DNA from: CAZVCJ01 sp964625745
Lineage (GTDB): Bacteria; Chloroflexota; Anaerolineae; VGOG01
Direction of reading: 5' to 3'
NCBI GenBank assembly: GCA_964625745.1
Contig: CAZVCJ010000017.1
Coordinates: forward strand, 1-37,471
Length of the DNA: 37,471 nt
Part shown: one piece after another, positions 21,976-28,588 of the stretch
How positions within the stretch are numbered: the stretch's first letter is position 1
How the letters are laid out: each line of letters starts with the position of its first letter
Notes under the pieces: generated by a model
The model's input: the letters and a program-made list of their open reading frames with translations, nothing else
Database searches by the model: none
What the model was told of the DNA's origin: nothing
Translations under genes and position numbers: made by a program

Positions 21976-22075
21976 GGCAACGAGTCAACGGGAAATGAGT
22001 AACGAGGAACGAGAAATAAGTAATGAGGGGAGTGCAGACTCGTTACTCGTTACTTCATTACTTTTCACCACACAA
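21976..22075. repeat. Short tandem (heptamer-like) repeats after the Uma2 remnant
   Basis: The stretch is made of variants of AACGAGT/AATGAGT and their complements: GAAATGAGTAACGAGGAACG followed by AGAAATAAGTAATGAGG, then CTCGTTACTCGTTACTTCAT. Left and right halves are inverse to each other. It resembles the STRR-type heptanucleotide repeats known from filamentous bacteria. No gene is visible in it. Confidence 0.6.
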
Positions 22076-22076
22076 A

Positions 22077-22105
22077 GGGGGCGCCATCACAACTAGGGCG
22101 CCCTC
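22077..22105. terminator. Hairpin terminator between the Uma2 remnant and DUF488 gene
   Basis: GGGGGCGCC (22077-22085) pairs with GGCGCCCTC (22097-22105) with one mismatch and an 11-base loop. On the minus strand it is followed by CCTTTGTG, so it could end the nitroreductase-DUF488 transcript about 60 bases beyond the last stop. Confidence 0.6.
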
Positions 22106-22165
22106 TTCGCTTACTTGAGGAAAACCTTATCCGTTGCCACAGCACATTAATGTGCGTGATTGTTC

Positions 22166-22621
22166 CTACAGGTGAACGATGATCAACTCCGGCAAACGCG
22201 CAGCCCAGTATTCGGCCACCAGGCGACGATGGCAATGCTCCGCGGTCGGTTCAGCGCACAGCAGGCACGGCGACTGGTAACGGGCCAGGATTTCGCGGCC
22301 CGCCTCTTCGGCGGATCGCTCTTCCAGGAGCGGGAGGAAACGGGCCTCGTAGGCTGCCCAGTCCTGGTCATCTCGATAGGCGTCGAAGATCTCGGGAGTA
22401 GGGGCCAGTTCGGGGTGGTGTTCGTAGGCGATGCCGAATCCATCGCGCAGCAGGAAGGTCAGGTCGTCGCGCTTGGTGTAGCCGGCCAGGTGGGAGGTGT
22501 TGCGCAGGCGGACGTCAATCACCGCGTCCACGCCAGCCTCACGCAGTTGACTGATGAACGTGGCCAGGGGTTTGCGCTGGTAGCCGATGGTGTATAGGAT
22601 GGTCACTGGCTCATTCCTCAT
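22166..22621 (-). CDS. DUF488-family protein (first of two)
   Basis: 151 residues. The fold signature is clear: ILYTIGYQRKPLATFISQLR at the N-terminus, VDAVIDVRLRNTSHLAGYTK, a central YEHHPELAPTPEI, and CLLCAEPTAEHCHRRLVAEY near the C-terminus with the conserved Cys-Cys-Glu and Cys-His-Arg clusters. DUF488 proteins have no agreed function; the conserved DVR, CLLCAE and CHR residues suggest an active or metal site. The start lies within a run of ATTCCTC-type short repeats, so ATG 22621 is provisional; GTG six codons later is possible. It follows a second DUF488 gene by about 45 bases. Confidence 0.8.
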   Translation of the reverse strand: MRNEPVTILYTIGYQRKPLATFISQLREAGVDAVIDVRLRNTSHLAGYTKRDDLTFLLRDGFGIAYEHHPELAPTPEIFDAYRDDQDWAAYEARFLPLLEERSAEEAGREILARYQSPCLLCAEPTAEHCHRRLVAEYWAARLPELIIVHL

Positions 22622-22667
22622 TCCTCATTATTCCCCATCACCTGTTGCTCATCCCTCTGTTCCTCCA

Positions 22668-23207
22668 TTACCCAAACAACGATAACTGCTGTGGTATTAG
22701 CTCCCCCGCGACCGTCGTCCCGTCGGGCTGGATGTGGAGCACGTGGACGCCGCGCCCCAGCAAGGTCTGGGTGATGAGCAGATGGCGGTGACAGCGGCGA
22801 TGGTCGCCCTCGCTGCACATCACGGCCACTTGTTCGGTTCCGGCCAGGTCGAGCAACTGGTCAATGCCAGCCTGGTAAGCGGGCGTCTGCTCTACGCGCT
22901 GGTAGTCGGGGCGCTCCTGATCGGGATCGTACAGGGTCGGGTCGGCGGGACGGCCGCCGAGGGCGTCGCCCATGAACCGGTAGGTGATGCCCGCGTCCTG
23001 GAGATCACGGGCCAGGGTCTCGCGGTTGAACTGGTGTGCCCAGCGGCTGTAGGGCTGGCTGCGCACGTCCACCACCAGGGTGATGCCGTGGCGGCGCAGC
23101 AGGTCAACGAAGGCTGCGGTGGTGTGGTCGCTGTGGCCGATGGTGTAGATGGAAGATAGAGGTTGGAGGTTGGAGGTTGAAGGTTGGGGAATGGACATCT
23201 CACCCAC
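22668..23207 (-). CDS. DUF488-family protein (second of two)
   Basis: 179 residues. It has IYTIGHSDHTTAAFVDLLRR, LVVDVRSQPYSRWAHQFNRE, GITYRFMGDALGGRP and VAVMCSEGDHRRCHRHLLIT, the DUF488 motifs. It is related to, but not a close copy of, the neighbouring DUF488 protein; the Cys cluster here is MCSEGDHRRCHR rather than LCAEPTAEHCHRR. The first 20 residues (PQPSTSNLQPLSS) are encoded by TTGGAGG-type tandem repeats and are probably not part of the fold. ATG at 23207 overlaps the nitroreductase stop, as does ATG at 23198, indicating translational coupling. Confidence 0.8.
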   Translation of the reverse strand: MGEMSIPQPSTSNLQPLSSIYTIGHSDHTTAAFVDLLRRHGITLVVDVRSQPYSRWAHQFNRETLARDLQDAGITYRFMGDALGGRPADPTLYDPDQERPDYQRVEQTPAYQAGIDQLLDLAGTEQVAVMCSEGDHRRCHRHLLITQTLLGRGVHVLHIQPDGTTVAGELIPQQLSLFG

Positions 23208-23781
23208 CGTATTCCCGCAGGATTAGTTCGCTGGGGGAGCGCTTGGGCACGTGGTGCACGCCCTGGGCATCGCGGTAGTAACGGACGTCGCCATCGGGAC
23301 CGACGTCTTCGAGCACCACTGTCTCCTTGGGCTTGCCCAGCGCCAGCACGAGCAGGATGTCGTACTGCTCTGGGATGTCAAGCGCTTTCCGGAGCCCGGT
23401 GTGGTCAACGGAGCCGATCATGCAGCCGCCCAGGCCTCGCTCCGCCGCGCCAAGCATGATGGATTGGGCAGCGATGCCGTGGTCGCAGCCGAAGGATTTG
23501 TGGATCTCGGTGTCGCCCAGGATGACGATGTAGGCCGACGGACGTTCGCCCTCGGCCGGGCCTGACCAATCCTTCAAATAGCCCGCCCAGCGCGTGTGGG
23601 GGAAGATGCGGGCATTGGTCTCTGGCTCGCAACTGAGGATGTACTTGAGCGGCTGCAAGTTCGAGCCTGAGGCCGAGAGCCGCGCCAGGTTCACCAGCGC
23701 GCGCAGCGTCTCCATGTCCACCGGGACATTCTGATGAAAACGGCGGTAACTGCGGTTCTTACGAACGAGATCTTCGAGCAT
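23200..23781 (-). CDS. Nitroreductase-family protein
   Basis: 193 residues, the usual size. It begins MLEDLVRKNRSYRRFHQNVP, the canonical FMN-binding N-terminus (NRSYRRF), followed by LVNLARLSASGSNLQPLKYI, where SGSNLQP contacts FMN. CDHGIAAQSIMLGAAERGLG with GGCMIGSVD matches the conserved central helix, and VLALGKPKE is the usual C-terminal strand. Such enzymes use NAD(P)H and FMN to reduce nitroaromatics, quinones or related substrates; the true substrate is unknown. It overlaps the following DUF488 gene by a few bases, so the three genes form one unit. Confidence 0.9.
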   Translation of the reverse strand: MLEDLVRKNRSYRRFHQNVPVDMETLRALVNLARLSASGSNLQPLKYILSCEPETNARIFPHTRWAGYLKDWSGPAEGERPSAYIVILGDTEIHKSFGCDHGIAAQSIMLGAAERGLGGCMIGSVDHTGLRKALDIPEQYDILLVLALGKPKETVVLEDVGPDGDVRYYRDAQGVHHVPKRSPSELILREYGG

Positions 23782-23801
23782 AGTTCACTCCTCGCTTTCC
23801 A

Positions 23802-23899
23802 AGGTGCCAGGCACTTCCAGAAAGGCCATCCAGCCCAACGCCGCAGACGACTCCAAGGCGCTTTTGTCTTGAAATTTCAGGTGAAAGTGCCTGGCACCT
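23802..23899. repeat. 98-bp segment with perfect 15-bp inverted ends
   Basis: AGGTGCCAGGCACTT (23802-23816) recurs as AAGTGCCTGGCACCT (23885-23899). Its right end touches the stop codon of the glycoside hydrolase gene (TGA at 23901-23899). It fills nearly all of the gap between that gene and the nitroreductase gene. The ends are themselves palindromic (GTGCC/GGCAC). It looks like a dispersed MITE-type element. Confidence 0.75.
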
Positions 23900-26625
23900 C
23901 AACTCATTGTCAGGGGGATAAAAACACGATACGGCAGCCTGGCGGAGCCCACGCTCACTCGATCCAGGGTGGCGGTGAAGGATTGGGCCGAGCAGTGGAC
24001 AACCTGGAAGAGCACGTCCACCGTCCGTCCCTGCCAGGCCGATAGATCCAACGAGGTGAGGGTCCAATCGGAGGCTCGCCACAGCTCGCCCCAGGGCACG
24101 AGATAGTATGCCTGGCTGTCGTCCACAATGACCACCTCCAGCCAGGCGTAGTCAAAGGCCGTTTGCGTGGTAGAGACAGCAGACAGGAACGACAGGGTTG
24201 ACGGGTAGCCTTGCGGCACGCTCACCGTCTGCTTCAAAGTCCACAGTTCGCCTGGCTGACCATTCTGGACACACGTTACTGGCCACCCGGCGCCACTTCC
24301 CAGCAGCGCAGCGGCCTGCCCATCGAAGGCCTCCGTCGAGAGGGAAACCTCGCCGTTGGGCCGCGCCCAGGCATCCCAGGCGTTCGGGCCCTCGAAGTCG
24401 CCAGCGGTCACGGCATTGACCGCCGGAGCCAGCGTGAGGGTGATGTGGGTCGAGTCGCTGACGGCCGCGTGGCGAGGCGCTGGCCACGTGCCGTAGCCGG
24501 GCGCGCTGGCGTGAAAGGCGTATTCGCCCTCCGACAACGCCGCCGACCAGAGCCCGCCTTCGCCGCTGGTAACCTCGCTCAAAGTATTGGCGCCGCTGAT
24601 CGTGACGGTGGCGCCAATGACCATCCCACCATCCGCGTCCATCACTGTGCCAGACACAGGGACGCCGACCACGACCACCGTGCTGGCCTGGGGCGCGGTG
24701 GGGATTGGCTCCTCGTTAGCGGCCTGATCGCGGGCGCGGACGGCAAAACCGTAAGTATGACCGACGACGCCGGTGAAAGTAGCGCTGGTCGCCGTGGTAT
24801 TGGTCATCCAGACCTGGAGCGTACCACCATCGTCGTTGAACCACACGTCAAAACTGGCGATGTCGGAGCCCAAATCCTGTCCTGCCCAGCGCACCACGAA
24901 AGCCGGAGCGCTGGACGGAGGGAGCGGTTCCACAGTAGAGGTGGGCGGCAGCGTGTCGCGCTCCACCAGCAAGTAGGGCCGCCCGCCGATGTAATAATTG
25001 GTGTCGCCGGGTATGCCTGAGTTCCGATTGGTGGCCGGGGGGAGCGTCAGGGTGTAGATGCCACCGGTGGGCGTGATGGTCAGGGTGCGGATGATGCCAG
25101 TAGTGCCCAGCGCGGAGGCAATCGGCTCGATCCAGTAGAGTTGCCCCGTATTGCCAGTGGCCTTGACTGTCGCCGTGACGCCGGCGCCTCCGGTGGCCCA
25201 GAGCGCCAGCACCCGCGATCTATCGTCGGCCCGGTAGAAGGCTAACTGGTCTCGCCCGCTGCTTTTCGTGCGCCAGAGAGGAATCAGATCGCGGTACTGC
25301 TCCGCGACTAGCTGATAGGCGACGTAAGATGGGCGGCGCTTGCCCTGGGCCGGGTTGCAGGCATGAGGCGTGAAGTTCTGCCGCAGGCCGAAGGCATCCG
25401 GTGGAGCGTTGCCGCAGTCGTCATGAAGCATGAAGTGATAATACCGCTCCACGCCCTGGTAAAAGGCCAGCGCCGCGTTCTGGATCACGTAGGCGGCCTG
25501 CTCTTCCATCGTGCCGCGATAGGGGCTGTCGGAGGGGACGCCGTAAGCCGTGGCGGGGAAATCGTCCCACACCGGCACGCCGCTCTCGGTGATCCATATA
25601 GGCACGTCCGAAAGGCCATTGACACTCAGCGTACTGCCAGTCCGCCACAACCAGTATTCCGTGCCATAGATGCTCCAGTAGTAGTGGAACGAAAAGACGT
25701 CAAAGTACGCCTTGGCCGGATCGCCGCCGGTCTGCGCCAGCAGGTCGGACAGCCAGTTTTGCTTCTCGAAGAACGCCAACCCGCCGAGCATGACCGTCGC
25801 TTCGGGATCGGCCGCCTGGACGGTCTGATAGGCCACCTCCAGCAAGCGATAATACTCTTTTACTGTGCCGCTCCAAAACTGGTTCAGATCTGGCTCGTTC
25901 CAGATCTCCCAGTAGCGGATGCCAACGTTGTCACCCCAGCCCTGAGCCTGAGCCAAGGTGCCGCCAGGCTTGTAGCGCTGCACGGTGTTGGAGACGAAAA
26001 CCGCCCAACTGTTGCCTTGATTGATCACCTTGCCTGGGCCGGGGACGTCGCTGCCATCGGCAAAGATGGGCTCGAAGAGGCCGACCGGCGGCGACGCAGC
26101 AGTGCTCGTCTCGCCCTGCTGCGTCGTGAGCCTGTCGAACGGCTGCGGCGTGACTCGCCCCGGTATCGGAAATACCTTGTCCTGCACGCGGGGCGGAGGG
26201 ACGTCGGCGGAGCCGCCTGTGGCTCGCTGGTCGGGCGTGCCCAGCAGGATAGCGATGGGCGTGAGGCCGTGGGCGATCTCCTGGATCACCAGCGTGTCAT
26301 AGTTGTGAGGGACGGCACCGTCGTGAAAACCCACGTAGCCCCCTTGGTCCACCCACTGCCAGTAGAGGGGCCAGCGATCCCACCGCGCGCCGCTCTCCAG
26401 CGCGCCAGCGTAGCGCGCCTCGTCGGCCAGGTTCTCAGCCGCGCTGACGAAGCAGAGACCAAAGTTTGCGTTTGCTACATCGGAGAATCCACCCCCTCCC
26501 AACATCCCCCTGCCAGGGGGAGGAGTTTCATCCATAGGCTGGGAGGCGGAAGAGCGCCCCGCTGCTCCCCAGACCACCACTGCCAGGATCAAGATAATCG
26601 CTGGAATAATGGTTTTCCGTTGCAC
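23899..26625 (-). CDS. Secreted clan GH-A glycoside hydrolase, multidomain
   Basis: About 908 residues from GTG 26625 (GGAGG five bases upstream; an ATG at 26775 would add 50 unlikely residues). The signal peptide QRKTIIPAIILILAVVVWGA is followed by a TIM-barrel catalytic domain (residues about 45-470) with the acid/base motif RYWEIWNEPDLNQFW (Glu244) and the nucleophile motif PIWITESGVPVW (Glu347), as in GH39/GH5-like clan GH-A enzymes. Next come a fibronectin-III/Ig-like domain (STVEPLPPSSAPAFVVRWAG onward), a carboxypeptidase-regulatory-like domain (VPVSGTVMDADGGMVIGATV) and a C-terminal jelly-roll-like module (AGDFEGPNAWDAW). A dispersed repeat at 26125-26142 encodes QPFDRLTT in a loop. 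It probably degrades an extracellular polysaccharide; the substrate is not deducible. Confidence 0.85.
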   Translation of the reverse strand: MQRKTIIPAIILILAVVVWGAAGRSSASQPMDETPPPGRGMLGGGGFSDVANANFGLCFVSAAENLADEARYAGALESGARWDRWPLYWQWVDQGGYVGFHDGAVPHNYDTLVIQEIAHGLTPIAILLGTPDQRATGGSADVPPPRVQDKVFPIPGRVTPQPFDRLTTQQGETSTAASPPVGLFEPIFADGSDVPGPGKVINQGNSWAVFVSNTVQRYKPGGTLAQAQGWGDNVGIRYWEIWNEPDLNQFWSGTVKEYYRLLEVAYQTVQAADPEATVMLGGLAFFEKQNWLSDLLAQTGGDPAKAYFDVFSFHYYWSIYGTEYWLWRTGSTLSVNGLSDVPIWITESGVPVWDDFPATAYGVPSDSPYRGTMEEQAAYVIQNAALAFYQGVERYYHFMLHDDCGNAPPDAFGLRQNFTPHACNPAQGKRRPSYVAYQLVAEQYRDLIPLWRTKSSGRDQLAFYRADDRSRVLALWATGGAGVTATVKATGNTGQLYWIEPIASALGTTGIIRTLTITPTGGIYTLTLPPATNRNSGIPGDTNYYIGGRPYLLVERDTLPPTSTVEPLPPSSAPAFVVRWAGQDLGSDIASFDVWFNDDGGTLQVWMTNTTATSATFTGVVGHTYGFAVRARDQAANEEPIPTAPQASTVVVVGVPVSGTVMDADGGMVIGATVTISGANTLSEVTSGEGGLWSAALSEGEYAFHASAPGYGTWPAPRHAAVSDSTHITLTLAPAVNAVTAGDFEGPNAWDAWARPNGEVSLSTEAFDGQAAALLGSGAGWPVTCVQNGQPGELWTLKQTVSVPQGYPSTLSFLSAVSTTQTAFDYAWLEVVIVDDSQAYYLVPWGELWRASDWTLTSLDLSAWQGRTVDVLFQVVHCSAQSFTATLDRVSVGSARLPYRVFIPLTMS
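26125..26142. repeat. Variant dispersed repeat inside the glycoside hydrolase gene
   Basis: CGTGAGCCTGTCGAACGG is a variant of the GAGCNTGTCGAANGG repeat type. On the coding strand it gives PFDRLTT in a Ser/Thr/Pro/Gln-rich loop (about residues 160-180), consistent with an in-frame insertion that the enzyme tolerates. Confidence 0.55.
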
Positions 26626-26686
26626 GGTCTCCTCCAAGTAAACGTCCAGTCCCCTGTTCTCCTGTACCCTTACTCCTCTGCGTCTC

Positions 26687-26715
26687 TTGACAATTTCGGG
26701 CAGGTGATATAGTAT
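26687..26715 (+). promoter_or_regulatory. Promoter for the toxin-antitoxin pair
   Basis: TTGACA (26687-26692) and TAGTAT (26710-26715) are separated by 17 bases. The antitoxin-like ATG is 27 bases downstream with GGAGGTG before it. The overlapping ATATAGTATATAG run is an AT-rich near-palindrome where an autoregulator could bind. Confidence 0.7.
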
Positions 26716-26742
26716 ATAGCCTGGAGGTGCGAGGACACTACC

Positions 26743-27030
26743 ATGACACTCGAAGAGATTCTTCAAGACATCCACGGATTAGACGCACGCTTGCAGGAAC
26801 TCGAACAGCAATATGGGTTGCTCTCCGAAGACCTGTACACATTGTACCGGCTGGGCGAGTTGGAACAGAGCCGTGATCTGATCCGTTGGGTTGGTTACTA
26901 CGAACTGCGGCAGGAGCGGCAGCGCGCCTATGAGGCAGCCTTGCGTGAGCGTTTGCTGATCGTGCGCAGCGTCAGCCCCGGAACGCCCATCCCATTGCGT
27001 CCACATTGGGCAGCCCTGACCGAGGCATGA
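26743..27030 (+). CDS. Small coiled-coil protein, probable antitoxin partner of the TumE-like protein
   Basis: 95 residues, strongly helical: LQDIHGLDARLQELEQQYGL forms a coiled coil, followed by YRLGELEQSRDLIRWVGYYE and a basic helix ERQRAYEAALRERLL. The GELEQSRDLIRWVGYYE segment is of a type seen in small partners of TumE-like proteins. No DNA-binding fold is obvious. It ends one base before the start of the TumE-like gene, so the two are co-translated. The role as antitoxin is inferred from position, size and partner. Confidence 0.6.
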   Translation: MTLEEILQDIHGLDARLQELEQQYGLLSEDLYTLYRLGELEQSRDLIRWVGYYELRQERQRAYEAALRERLLIVRSVSPGTPIPLRPHWAALTEA

Positions 27031-27031
27031 C

Positions 27032-27442
27032 ATGCTCCCCACATTCGAGGACTATTGCCTCCTGATCGCCAGCCTGCCAGATCAGTTTCCGTCTATCCGC
27101 TCCTCTACCCTTATCGCGTACCGCATCGGCCCATTTGCTGCCGAGGTGGAGGGCCAGTTGACCTTCCAGTCCGGCTACGTGCTCACCGTGTGGGAGTTGC
27201 TCGACCTGTCCAGGGGGACTATCCACAACTACAGCTACGAACTGGACCGCGCCGACGAGCGAGTTTGGTGGTGCGACCCTACCGAACATCCAAGAGATGC
27301 AACTCTGCGCAGTTCCTACCCTCATCACAAGCACATTTCTCCTGACATCAAGCGGCATCGTGTTCCCGCGCCTGAACTTTCCTTTACACACCCCAATCTC
27401 CCCGCATTGATCGAGGAGGTAGAGCGGCTGTTGAAAAAGTAA
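27032..27442 (+). CDS. TumE-type toxin (DUF6516-like)
   Basis: 136 residues. The features seen in TumE-family proteins are present: a beta-rich first half ending in VLTVWELLDLSRGTIHNYSY with YELDRADERVWWCDPTEHPR, then SYPHHKHI, the conserved His-rich motif, and a C-terminal helix LPALIEEVERLLKK. The motif likely forms the catalytic or nucleic-acid-contacting site. It follows its small partner by one base. Downstream it converges with the cation antiporter gene. Family assignment is from motif recall only. Confidence 0.65.
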   Translation: MLPTFEDYCLLIASLPDQFPSIRSSTLIAYRIGPFAAEVEGQLTFQSGYVLTVWELLDLSRGTIHNYSYELDRADERVWWCDPTEHPRDATLRSSYPHHKHISPDIKRHRVPAPELSFTHPNLPALIEEVERLLKK

Positions 27443-27516
27443 ACGCCAAGCTCAGATAACTCTCCTGCATTTCCCTTTTCCCCCAGCTACCAATCACGCA
27501 ATACGCGCTGCGTATC

Positions 27517-28566
27517 CTACATCGGCAAGTAGAAGAACGCCAACCCGATGATCACGTAGACCACCAGCAGTTGGGCTCCTTCCAGCCAGTTCGATTCCCC
27601 ATCCTGTGCTGCCGAAGCGGCGATGAGGGCCGCCGCGCCCAGGGCGACGAGTTCGAACTGGTCGAACTCCAGCGTCAAGGGGTTGCCCATCAGCAGGCTG
27701 ATGAAGACCAGCGCGGGGGCAACGAAGAGGGCGACTTGCAGGCTAGAGCCGATGGAGACCGACATGCTCAGCTCCATGTGGTTCTTCAGCGCCGCCTGCA
27801 CCGCCACCATGTGCTCGGCCACGTTGCCGATGAGGGGCACGATGATGATGCCCACGAAGAACTCGGAGAGACCCAGCGCATGGGTCGTATGCTCCACCGT
27901 GCCCACCAGGATCTCACTCAGCCAGGCGATGAAAACCGTGGAGACGAGTAGCACTGCCACCGCCTTGCGCACGCTCCAGCCCGTGACCTCGTGCGCCTCG
28001 TGGGCCAGGCCCGGCTCCACACCCCATTGGAACGAGAAGACGACGCTCAGGGCGTAGATGAGGATCATCACTGCCGCCGTGCCCAGGCTCAGGTACTCCA
28101 CTCCCGCGTGGTTGTTCACCTCGATGCTGTGGCTGAACAGAGAGGGGATGCCCAGGGCGATGAGGGCCAGGAAGAGCATAGTGGCGTTGACGCTGGCCTG
28201 GGTGCGGTCGAACTTCTGCACCCCGTGGCGCACTCCGCCCAGCAGGATGCTCAGCCCCAGCACCAGCAGCAGGTTGCCCAGGATGGAGCCCGTGATGGAC
28301 GCCTTCACCAGGTCCAGCAGCCCCGCTTTGATGGCGAAGATGGTGATGATGAGCTCGGCGGCGTTGCCCAGCGTGCCGTTGAGGAAGCCGCTCAGTTGTG
28401 GCCCCGTGTGGGCGGCCAACTCCTCCGTGGCCCCGCCCAGGATGCCCGCCAGCGGTATCACCGCCAGCGCCGCGCTCCAGAACACAATCGTCGGGCTCCA
28501 GCCCAGGAACTCGCCCGCGATGGCCAGCGGGGCGAAGATCAGCAGAACGTTGAAGTATTTGGTCAT
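27517..28566 (-). CDS. Ca2+/H+ (cation/proton) antiporter, CaxA/ChaA-like
   Basis: 349 residues with about 11 hydrophobic helices. Both halves carry the alpha-repeat signatures of the Cax family: GTLGNAAELIITIFAIKAGL (about residues 64-83) in the first half and PLIGNVAEHMVAVQAALKNH with SIGSSLQVALF in the second, each with the GNxxE ion-binding motif. It exports Ca2+ in exchange for protons across the cytoplasmic membrane. ATG 28566 has GAGGAG about eight bases upstream. It starts only 22 bases after the NB-ARC/TPR stop in the same direction and is probably co-transcribed with the TIR and NB-ARC genes. Confidence 0.9.
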   Translation of the reverse strand: MTKYFNVLLIFAPLAIAGEFLGWSPTIVFWSAALAVIPLAGILGGATEELAAHTGPQLSGFLNGTLGNAAELIITIFAIKAGLLDLVKASITGSILGNLLLVLGLSILLGGVRHGVQKFDRTQASVNATMLFLALIALGIPSLFSHSIEVNNHAGVEYLSLGTAAVMILIYALSVVFSFQWGVEPGLAHEAHEVTGWSVRKAVAVLLVSTVFIAWLSEILVGTVEHTTHALGLSEFFVGIIIVPLIGNVAEHMVAVQAALKNHMELSMSVSIGSSLQVALFVAPALVFISLLMGNPLTLEFDQFELVALGAAALIAASAAQDGESNWLEGAQLLVVYVIIGLAFFYLPM

Positions 28567-28588
28567 TGGCTATCTCCTCAGGGGTTGT

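Noticed and set aside
25363..26712. Plus-strand open frame of 449 codons
   Set aside because: It is antisense to the glycoside hydrolase, which has a signal peptide and both catalytic glutamates.
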